From Victivallales bacterium (GTDB taxonomy: Bacteria > Verrucomicrobiota > Lentisphaeria > Oligosphaerales > Oligosphaeraceae), in contig JAFRLP010000463.1 in the NCBI GenBank assembly GCA_017431185.1, forward strand, positions 1 to 6,879: a stretch of 6,879 bases of DNA, given 5' to 3'. Position 1 is the stretch's first letter. Every line of letters starts with the position of its first letter. A program made the translations under genes and the position numbers. The notes beneath the pieces were generated by a model that was not told where the DNA came from, ran no database searches, and saw only the letters and a program-made list of their open reading frames with translations. Shown here one piece after another: positions 1 through 5,374 of this stretch.

Positions 1-1
1 C

Positions 2-1228
2 AATGGAGCCCCCTCCGAATACACGCGGCGGAGGTGGCTGCGCTTCGCCACGTCCGGCGCCAAACTGCTTTACGGCACCGAGGCCTGCGCCGTGATGCAT
101 TCAGGGCGCTCCAATCCCAACCAGCTGATGCTGGACGACACGACCGCGCCCGCGCTCCGCGATATCCTCCGCGACATGCGAAACGCCCATCGCGAAAAGT
201 TCGGCAGGGATGACGACCTCGCCATCGGACTGCAACTGACCCATTCGGGACGCTTCGCGCACCCCAATGAGTCCCATCGGCTCGAGTCCGTCACGGCCTA
301 CTCTAATCCGTTGTTGGACAAGAAGTTCGGATGCACTTCGGCAAATGTGGTGAAGGATGGTGATATTCCAGGCATCATCGCCCGTTACATTCATGCTGCC
401 GAACTGGCGCAGCAATGCGGTTTTGACTTTGTTGACGTCAAGTGCGCCCACGGCTACCTTTGCCACGAGTTCCTTTCCGCCTACGACCGTCCAGGTCCAT
501 ACGGAGGTTCCTTCGAGAACCGCACGCGGTTTTTCCGGGAAATCGCCGACGGCATCCGCAAGGCGTGCCCGAACTTGCCGATTTCCGCCCGCGTCAGCAT
601 CTTCGACCTGGTGCCTTTCGTCAAGGGCGAGGATGGCTACGGCAAGCCAATGGAGTGGGCCGGACCATATCCCTACGCCTTCGGCGGGGACGGCACGGGC
701 ATGGGAATGGACCCCGATTTGAAGGAGACCGTCCAGTTTGTGCAACTGCTGCGCGAATACGGCTGTGACCTCATCTGCGCCTCAATCGGCAGTCCGTATT
801 ACTGTGTCCACATGCAGCGTCCCGCCTATTATCCAGTGGCGGACGGGTATCTTCCGCCAGAAAACCCCATCTACAATGTCTCGCGGCACTTGACGGCGGT
901 GCGCCGTCTGCGCGAACTCTGTCCTGGCTTGCGGGTGGTGGCCTCGGGGCTAAGTTGCTTGCAGGAGTATATGCCGAATGCCGCCGAATACGCCATCGCG
1001 CATGATGAGGCGGACTTTGCGGGCATGGGACGCATGGTGCTCTCCTATCCCGAAATGTGCGCCGACACTCTGGCAGGGCGTCCTTTGCAGCGTCGTTGCA
1101 TCTGCCGTACCTTTGGCGACTGCACCAACGCCCCCCGCTTTGGTCTGGTGTCAGGATGCTACCCGCTTGACCACTTCTACAAGCAGTTGCCGGAGTATGA
1201 GAAACTCTGCCAGTGCAAAAAGCGTTGA
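2..1228 (+). CDS. NADH:flavin oxidoreductase, Old Yellow Enzyme family, 5'-truncated
   Basis: This is an FMN-dependent TIM-barrel ene-reductase related to the N-terminal half of 2,4-dienoyl-CoA reductase. The reading frame is open to the window edge, so the start is missing. The first visible residues (NGAPSEY, then RFATSGAKLLYGTEACAV and GRSNPNQL) are family core, so the GTG at 92 is not the true start; I estimate 50-80 residues are lost. Family landmarks are QLTHSGRF near 233-256, DVKCAHGYL near 434-460 and YGGSFENRTRF near 499-531. The ring end has GMGRMVLSYP near 1022-1051. Cysteines at 1097-1099, 1103-1105, 1121-1123 and 1157-1159 (CxC-x5-C-x11-C) resemble the cysteine cluster that binds 4Fe-4S in FadH-type enzymes, though the first spacing differs from CxxCxxxC. 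The protein ends soon after this cluster and lacks the C-terminal FAD/NAD domain of FadH, so an electron donor must act in trans. The substrate is unknown. It converges on the next gene with 9 bp between stops and no visible terminator. Confidence 0.9.
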   Translation, partial: NGAPSEYTRRRWLRFATSGAKLLYGTEACAVMHSGRSNPNQLMLDDTTAPALRDILRDMRNAHREKFGRDDDLAIGLQLTHSGRFAHPNESHRLESVTAYSNPLLDKKFGCTSANVVKDGDIPGIIARYIHAAELAQQCGFDFVDVKCAHGYLCHEFLSAYDRPGPYGGSFENRTRFFREIADGIRKACPNLPISARVSIFDLVPFVKGEDGYGKPMEWAGPYPYAFGGDGTGMGMDPDLKETVQFVQLLREYGCDLICASIGSPYYCVHMQRPAYYPVADGYLPPENPIYNVSRHLTAVRRLRELCPGLRVVASGLSCLQEYMPNAAEYAIAHDEADFAGMGRMVLSYPEMCADTLAGRPLQRRCICRTFGDCTNAPRFGLVSGCYPLDHFYKQLPEYEKLCQCKKR

Positions 1229-1237
1229 ATAGCGGAG

Positions 1238-2182
1238 TTATTTCATTTTCGGTGACAATTGGGAGACGGCCTCTTTCAGTGCCGTTTCATAAAGCACTTC
1301 CATCTGCTGGACGGGGGTGTGCCTGGCCGAGAAATGCAGGGTTCGGTCGAAGGTGACCAGCGTCTGCAATTCGCCATTGGAATCGGTCAGTTTCAGCGTG
1401 CCCGAAACGTGTCCCCAGGCTCCGCCAAGGGTACATTCCGTAAGCAGCGGAATCAGCAGGTGACGCGCTTGCAGGAAATCGGCGATGAGGGCGTAATTGC
1501 GCGGTGACACGGATTGCGCGGGGTCGATGCCGTTGCTGCGCAGGATTCGCTCGATATCGCTGGATTGCGCCAGGCGCAACTGACGCTGGAGGAGAAGGCG
1601 GGTCAAGGTGGCGAGGGCGATAGGGGGAGCGTTGGCGGGGATGGCGGGACTGAGGGCGACTGGTGGCAGTATCGCCAGCAGACGATTGCCAGGACTGGCT
1701 GAAAGCAACTGGTCTGTCAAGGATGGCACGGCCCCCAGCAATTTGGCGAACGACTTGTAATGCCGGTGAAGGGAACGGTCTGGCAGACGTAAGCCCTGTC
1801 GGCAGTCCAAAATCGCCAGGTGAAGTGTAAGTCCTTTGTGGCTAACTAGTTGCACTTTGCTGATTAGGAGGAGGTCAAGACCTGTCAGTCTGGCCAGTTT
1901 CCCGCTCTGTTCCGCTGGCAGGGCAAACCAGTCGGCACGGGATGGCAGGCCACTGCCCGCCAGTCTGTCAGTAAAGAGTGCTCTTGGAGTCAACTGGAGA
2001 TGCTCTCCTTCCTGTGCGACCTGTTCGCTTGCCCTTTCCAGTGCATTCCAGAGCCGTTCTGACTCCTGCGGGGGCAGCGCCTCCCCGCAGACCGGTTGGG
2101 CCACCGCCAAGCGCGTCATCGGAGTCTCCGCCAACAGAGCCAGCGATAACAGCAACAGCAGTGAGATGAATCGTTGTTTCAT
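1238..2182 (-). CDS. Secreted protein with two tandem CsgG/TolB-N-like domains
   Basis: This 314-residue protein is of no named family that I recognise. It opens with a signal peptide: basic MKQR, a leucine-rich core at residues 6-18, and a likely cleavage after AVA at 26-28. After export it would act in the periplasm or at the outer membrane. There is no lipobox cysteine at the cleavage site. Residues 168-310 read like a CsgG/TolB-N alpha/beta domain: strand LLAILPPVAL, a helix, 'LRLAQSSDIERILRSNGIDP', a helix, then 'ARHLLIPLLTECTL'. Residues 40-165 show the same order ('LQLTPRALFTDRLAGSGLPS', then 'LARLTGLDLLLISKVQLV'), which suggests an internal duplication. Cysteines lie at 32, 127 and 250. 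The ATG at 2182-2180 is chosen because it gives an intact signal peptide. No clear Shine-Dalgarno precedes it; an 11-nt palindromic motif ends 2 nt upstream. It is separated from the leftward operon by a terminator and so is probably transcribed on its own. The domain call is by eye. Confidence 0.75.
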   Translation of the reverse strand: MKQRFISLLLLLSLALLAETPMTRLAVAQPVCGEALPPQESERLWNALERASEQVAQEGEHLQLTPRALFTDRLAGSGLPSRADWFALPAEQSGKLARLTGLDLLLISKVQLVSHKGLTLHLAILDCRQGLRLPDRSLHRHYKSFAKLLGAVPSLTDQLLSASPGNRLLAILPPVALSPAIPANAPPIALATLTRLLLQRQLRLAQSSDIERILRSNGIDPAQSVSPRNYALIADFLQARHLLIPLLTECTLGGAWGHVSGTLKLTDSNGELQTLVTFDRTLHFSARHTPVQQMEVLYETALKEAVSQLSPKMK

Positions 2183-2184
2183 AG

Positions 2185-2195
2185 CTTACGGTAAA
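2185..2195. promoter_or_regulatory. Shared 11-mer with TTACGGTAA palindrome, copy 1
   Basis: CTTACGGTAAA lies 2 nt upstream of the start codon of the leftward gene at 1238-2182. The same 11 bases occur at 6801-6811, in the leader of the leftward four-gene operon. The core TTAC-G-GTAA is an inverted repeat, as expected for a small dimeric operator. Its closeness to the ATG would allow repression or translational control. Function is inferred from repetition and symmetry only. Confidence 0.35.
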
Positions 2196-2197
2196 AT

Positions 2198-2216
2198 CAG
2201 GACAAAATTGTTCCTG
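2198..2216. promoter_or_regulatory. Imperfect dyad upstream of the 1238-2182 gene
   Basis: On the minus strand CAGGAACAA is followed by TTTTGTCCTG. Eight base pairs can form (CAGGA plus CAA against TTGTCCTG) with one bulged A and a TT turn. As DNA it looks like an operator dyad; as RNA the loop is too tight for a good hairpin. It lies 15 bp upstream of the start codon, beside the shared 11-mer. No known regulator site is recognised. Confidence 0.25.
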
Positions 2217-2240
2217 TTCAGAACCCCGGACTACTTCAAT

Positions 2241-2264
2241 CCGCGAGGCCTGAAGGCCTCGCGG
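2241..2264. repeat. Perfect 10-bp GC-rich inverted repeat
   Basis: The arms CCGCGAGGCC (2241-2250) and GGCCTCGCGG (2255-2264) are perfectly complementary around the loop TGAA (TTCA on the other strand). Neither side carries a T-tract, so it is not a standard rho-independent terminator. It lies 59 bp upstream of the leftward start at 2182. It resembles the REP-like palindromes dispersed between genes in many GC-rich genomes. It could also be an mRNA processing or stability element. Confidence 0.6.
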
Positions 2265-2356
2265 GCAGGTTGGGGACTCACGCCTGGCACGTCAGGCTCA
2301 ATTGGCAAATCTGAGGCTGTGTGCGTCAAAGCAGGTGGGGGGCTGAATAGGTACGC

Positions 2357-2394
2357 AAAAAACGACAAGGGCGCGATTCCTCAAGAACACGCCC
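2357..2394 (-). terminator. Rho-independent terminator of the leftward operon
   Basis: Read leftward, arm GGGCGTGTTC (2394-2385), loop TTGAG (2384-2380) and arm GAATCGCGCCC (2379-2369) form ten pairs, one of them T-G wobble, with one bulged T. The stem is followed at once by TTGTCGTTTTTT (2368-2357). The hairpin lies 58 nt beyond the stop of the small repeat gene. It fits as the end of the 6771-to-2453 transcript and separates it from the next leftward gene. Confidence 0.65.
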
Positions 2395-2452
2395 AAAACA
2401 GTTCCCCGGCTTGGCTGATGCCGCAGGGGTGGAAAAGGTTGGTTTCAGGATT

Positions 2453-2683
2453 TCAGCGCTTCTTCTTTTTGGCGGTGATGTTGGGACCCGAGGGGCCGGC
2501 GGAGATGTTGGGACCCGAGGGCCCGAAGTTTTGGTGGGAGGTGGAGGAGATGTTGGGGCCCGAGGGACCGGCGGCGCCTGGCGGCAGAGTGGAGGCAGCC
2601 TTGCGCTTGACAGGTTTCTTGGCGGCAGCGTCATTGAGCATGCCGTCCAGAAAATCCAGGGAATCGGAGGATTGCTTTTTCAT
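2453..2683 (-). CDS. Small basic repeat protein, GPSGPNI(S/T) x3
   Basis: This 76-residue protein matches no family I recognise. Residues 1-19 hold a short, possibly helical segment (SLDFLDGMLND at 8-18). Residues 20-38 are Lys/Ala/Pro-rich. The repeat GPSGPNIS/T follows at 39-46, 54-61 and 63-70, and the tail is AKKKKR. There is no signal peptide or membrane segment, so it is probably cytoplasmic and disordered. The three 24-nt repeats differ only at two Gly third positions and at a Ser-to-Thr change that keeps Asn-x-Ser/Thr, which favours a translated repeat. The ATG is 12 nt after the stop of the glycosyltransferase fusion with no purine-rich Shine-Dalgarno, so translation would rely on coupling. 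It closes the operon, with a terminator just downstream. It might be a substrate of the upstream enzyme, a modified peptide precursor or a nucleic-acid-binding linker protein. The low-complexity sequence keeps confidence moderate. Confidence 0.6.
   Translation of the reverse strand: MKKQSSDSLDFLDGMLNDAAAKKPVKRKAASTLPPGAAGPSGPNISSTSHQNFGPSGPNISAGPSGPNITAKKKKR
2477..2573. repeat. Three imperfect copies of a 24-nt coding repeat
   Basis: GATGTTGGGACCCGAGGGGCC at 2477 recurs at 2504 and, with two changes, at 2549. Copies one and two are spaced 27 nt apart and copies two and three 45 nt apart. All spacings are multiples of three, so the frame of the leftward small protein is preserved and each copy encodes GPSGPNI(S/T). 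The repeats lie inside that coding sequence and are not a CRISPR or mobile-element signature. Confidence 0.8.
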
Positions 2684-2695
2684 GGTTGAGGTGGG

Positions 2696-4081
2696 TTAGG
2701 GGAGTGGGTTGCTGGGCATCCAAATGGATGGGTCACGGAAAGCCTGCTTGGCGTAATATCCCCCATTGTGGTGGACATTCCACACGAAGCGGAAGTACTT
2801 CTCGAAAGAGGGCGCGATGGTGGTCAGGCTAAACCTGGCCATGGCGGAACGCCGGATATGCGTGCGGTCAAGCGACGCGCAGAGCGGAATGGCCGCCTGG
2901 AATTCGGCGGCTGTGCGGCAGCGGAAGCCAGTCTCGCCTTGCAGGACGGTTTCGGCGAAGGCCCCCCAGTCGGTGGTGATGACGGGTGTGCCGCACATCT
3001 GCGCCTCGATGGCCACATAGCCGAAAGGCTCCAGATAGAGGGTGGGCATCAGGACAGCGTAGGCCTCGGCAAGCAGTTTGACTTTTGCCTCGCCTGACCA
3101 GCCATCGTGCTCGACACGCAGGGGGAATCCCGCCGCCTCCGCGCATTGCCGTGCCAGGTCAATGCCCTTGTCCGGGACATTGCGTCCCAAATAGAGCAGG
3201 TATCCGCCGGTGACGGGGGAGGTGTGGTACTCGTCAGCGGGCAGGAAGTGCGGAATGACCGTGTCGAAGAACCTGGTGTGCCAGGTGTTGTCTGGCTGGC
3301 TGGTGTAGATGGCGGTCTGCTGGGAGTAGGAGGGGAAGACGCGGTAGGCCGCCCAGCAGTGGTTGTAGCCCACCATCGGCTCCAGAATGGGGAAGGGGCA
3401 GTTCTTCACATCAGCCTGGGCCGCACCGTAGAGCGAGGCGGCGAGTTCGATGCGTCCGTCCGCGATTTGATTGCGGGTCAGCAGACGGGAGAGGCGGCTG
3501 CTGTAGAGACGGTGCCAGCCATTGCCGTATTTCCAGTGTGCGGTTGGCTGTCCTGTGGAGGCGAAGCCGCCTCCCGCCGGCACCTTGCTGCCAGGCATCC
3601 CGTAGTATATGTAGGGTATGCCGAGGTGGGCAAGCATCCGGCAGAAGAGGTGGCAGTTGTGGAGTTGCGCGTCAGCGGGATGGGCCTCCAAGTCCAGGGG
3701 CAGGTTGGGGTGTCCCAGCACGTGGATGCAGGCGAAGTCGGGATTCGGGGGAGTCTCCTCCCAGTGTCCGCGGCAAAGTTTGCGAAATGCGGGGGGGACG
3801 TCCCAGTCGTATGGGAAACTGGCGCACTGCACAGGTTTCACGGCGTTGATGCGGCAGAGGTTGTCCTTGGTGAGGAAGATGCAGCTGCCGTCCTCATGTT
3901 CAGTGAGGGCAAGTCCCTGGCGGTCAGTCGCAAGTTTGGTGTATTGTCCTATGAACTGCTCGACTCCAAGGCCCAGGGCATGGGCCATCGCGGGAATCTC
4001 TGTTTCCCGTATGCGCACTTGCCCTGGCCATCGGCAGCAGGTGCCGCAGCATTCACAATGAAACTGTCCCGGTTTCTTCAC
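2696..4081 (-). CDS. CxxCxxCC metal-binding domain fused to GT-B glycosyltransferase
   Basis: This 461-residue protein has two unrelated parts. Residues 7-105 match the YkgJ-like CxxCxxCC family, thought to chelate zinc or iron: C9, C12, C15 and C16 (with an extra C11), then 'EDGSCIFLTKDNLCRI' and 'KPVQCASFPYDW' giving C67, C76 and C86, plus C103. From about residue 117 a GT-B glycosyltransferase begins (CIHVLGHPNLPLD, then HLGIPYIYYG). It continues with LEPMVGYNHCWAAYRVFPSY near 233-252, the donor-domain start YLLYLGRNVPDKG near 294-306, and EPFGYVAIEAQMCGTPVITT near 351-370, which holds the E-x7-E pattern of GT4 enzymes. The layout recalls a glycosyltransferase type I remember from phages and environmental bacteria. 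No signal peptide is present, so it is cytoplasmic. The start is GTG at 4081-4079, because an in-frame stop lies 6 nt upstream and the cysteine motif follows at once. It has no good Shine-Dalgarno and is probably coupled to the preceding gene. Sugar and acceptor are unknown. Confidence 0.88.
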   Translation of the reverse strand: MKKPGQFHCECCGTCCRWPGQVRIRETEIPAMAHALGLGVEQFIGQYTKLATDRQGLALTEHEDGSCIFLTKDNLCRINAVKPVQCASFPYDWDVPPAFRKLCRGHWEETPPNPDFACIHVLGHPNLPLDLEAHPADAQLHNCHLFCRMLAHLGIPYIYYGMPGSKVPAGGGFASTGQPTAHWKYGNGWHRLYSSRLSRLLTRNQIADGRIELAASLYGAAQADVKNCPFPILEPMVGYNHCWAAYRVFPSYSQQTAIYTSQPDNTWHTRFFDTVIPHFLPADEYHTSPVTGGYLLYLGRNVPDKGIDLARQCAEAAGFPLRVEHDGWSGEAKVKLLAEAYAVLMPTLYLEPFGYVAIEAQMCGTPVITTDWGAFAETVLQGETGFRCRTAAEFQAAIPLCASLDRTHIRRSAMARFSLTTIAPSFEKYFRFVWNVHHNGGYYAKQAFRDPSIWMPSNPLP

Positions 4082-4087
4082 GGCGCG

Positions 4088-5374
4088 TCACTTGTCGAAG
4101 GGCAGTTTGATGACTGGGCGTGAGGCTGGAGGCGCTGACGGCTGTTCGGCGGGGAGGGGAATCTGGCTGGGACGCAGAATAATCCCTCTCTGCACGTCCT
4201 CAACGCTGATTTGGCCATACCCCTTGAGCAGTCCGGCATAGGAGAGTTTGGAGTCCACGCGGGTGATTTGCACGGTGGCGATGCGCTCTTCGGTGGGGCC
4301 GAGTGATTCGCCGTTGACTGGATTGGTGATTTCCTCTCCCAGGCGATAGACGTCATAGAGGGCGCCTGGCATGATGAGGCTGCCGCCCCTGTCCAGGACC
4401 AGTTCGCCGTTGGAGAGGATCTTCACGCCGTTGATGGGGTAGATGTTGTCCATGGCGGCGGCAATGCCCAGCCCCGCATTCTGCATTAAAAAGTGGTAGG
4501 CGGTCAGCACGTCCCCGTTGGTTTGGGCAAGTTCCTGTGGCGTCAACTCGATGGTCAGATGGTCTGCCCACTTGATTTGGGAGGTGGCGACCACGACAAT
4601 GCGGTAGTCCAAATCGATGAAGGCACGGTCAATGCCAGAGACGGCGGCCCCGGAAATCGCGATGGTCGCCGTCTGGACAGGGGCGACATAGAGTTGCTTC
4701 ACGTTGCCTACCACCAGGTAGTCCAAACCGAGTGTCTGACCCAATTTGGCCATTTCAGACGCAGGTGAATTGGACTCGATGAGCCGTTTTTCGGCGGACA
4801 GCGCGCCGTTGTCCATTCTGGTCAGCACCGCGAATCTCCGCGACTGGGTGAAATGGAGATTGAAGTCGCTGAGCAGGTCGTCCGTCACTGTGGAGGCCAG
4901 AACCTGGGAGGCGCCGACCGTGAAGGACTTTTCGCGTGCGGTAAAGGGCACCATGGCGATTTTGCGCCGCGTGTCGGGGGAGAGGCCAGGTGCCTGGTAG
5001 CGGGTGATTTCCGCCGTCAGGCGCACCTTCCAGCTGCCGTCCTGCTGTTTCTCGCTGGAGAGGATGCGGTAGGTCTTGACGGCTCCCTGGGTCAGCATTG
5101 ACAGTCTTTCGTTGGTCTGTTCGCTGACCGTGGTGGTGCTGGTGTTTTCGCCGTTGGTGGTGGTGCTGACGCGCGCCAGGGCGCTTTCGACGGCGCGGGT
5201 ATTGTCGAGGGCGGTGCCCGTGACTTGGCGGATTGCCTCCGCCAAGGCGTTGGCGATGGCCTGGTTGTGGGTGATGCCCACGCCCTCGGTCTCGACCGTC
5301 TCGGCGGTGGTCTGCGCGTGAAGCGTAAGAGCCAGGAATAGGGTCAATAGGACAACAGAAAGATTACGAAGCAT
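4088..5374 (-). CDS. Secreted FlgT/CsgG-like three-domain protein
   Basis: This 428-residue exported protein has a signal peptide at residues 1-20 (hydrophobic VVLLTLFLALTL, cleavage after LHA). The order resembles FlgT, a periplasmic assembly factor of some flagellar basal bodies. An N-terminal domain at 24-127 starts 'ETEGVGITHNQAIANALAEA' and ends WKVRLTAEI. A CsgG/TolB-N-like middle domain at about 137-305 carries KIAMVPF, RFAVLTR and 'AKLGQTLGLDYLVVGNVKQL'. A C-terminal beta domain at about 310-400 carries 'GALYDVYRLGEEITNPVNGE'. A proline-rich tail follows. It has no cysteine, so it is not a lipoprotein. The start overlaps the previous stop by one base (TGATG), with GGAGGA at 5386-5381 giving a 6-nt spacer. 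This means tight co-expression with the upstream secreted protein, a likely partner. No flagellar genes are in the window, so a flagellar role is not supported; a general envelope assembly or scaffold role is inferred. Confidence 0.85.
   Translation of the reverse strand: MLRNLSVVLLTLFLALTLHAQTTAETVETEGVGITHNQAIANALAEAIRQVTGTALDNTRAVESALARVSTTTNGENTSTTTVSEQTNERLSMLTQGAVKTYRILSSEKQQDGSWKVRLTAEITRYQAPGLSPDTRRKIAMVPFTAREKSFTVGASQVLASTVTDDLLSDFNLHFTQSRRFAVLTRMDNGALSAEKRLIESNSPASEMAKLGQTLGLDYLVVGNVKQLYVAPVQTATIAISGAAVSGIDRAFIDLDYRIVVVATSQIKWADHLTIELTPQELAQTNGDVLTAYHFLMQNAGLGIAAAMDNIYPINGVKILSNGELVLDRGGSLIMPGALYDVYRLGEEITNPVNGESLGPTEERIATVQITRVDSKLSYAGLLKGYGQISVEDVQRGIILRPSQIPLPAEQPSAPPASRPVIKLPFDK

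Larger units (their letters stand above)
2183..2452. other. Intergenic region between small repeat gene and secreted protein
   Basis: This 270-bp gap has no convincing gene. From right to left it holds the likely terminator of the leftward operon (2357-2394), a short inverted repeat GCCTG/CAGGC (arms 2282-2286 and 2293-2297), a perfect 10-bp hairpin (2241-2264), an imperfect dyad (2198-2216) and an 11-nt motif shared with the operon leader (2185-2195). The promoter of the 1238-2182 gene should lie in the left part. I could not place -35 and -10 boxes with confidence. Short reading frames crossing the gap are shadows with no initiation signal. Confidence 0.6.

Noticed and set aside
92..94. GTG as the start of the flavin oxidoreductase
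   Set aside because: Conserved family residues continue in frame upstream to position 2, so the GTG is an internal valine and the gene is cut by the window edge.
101..745. Leftward ORF of 214 codons
   Set aside because: It is antisense to the well-supported flavin oxidoreductase and carries no recognisable domain.
2282..2297. Inverted repeat GCCTG/CAGGC as a terminator
   Set aside because: A 5-bp stem without a T-tract is too weak to call.
2477..2573. CRISPR-like repeat array
   Set aside because: There are only three imperfect copies with spacings of 27 and 45 nt, all in coding frame. They are protein repeats, not repeat-spacer units.
1836..2699. Rightward ORF of 287 codons with MLGPEGP repeats
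   Set aside because: It crosses antisense to two leftward genes, a terminator and a hairpin, with no initiation signal. The MLGPEGP repeats mirror the GPSGPNI(S/T) repeats on the other strand. The base just before the repeat gives Glu-to-Val on this strand but Ser-to-Thr on the other, which slightly favours the leftward frame.
3107..4123. Rightward ORF of 338 codons
   Set aside because: It is antisense to the metal-domain/glycosyltransferase fusion, whose motifs are clear. The translation is Gly/Val-rich with no family resemblance.
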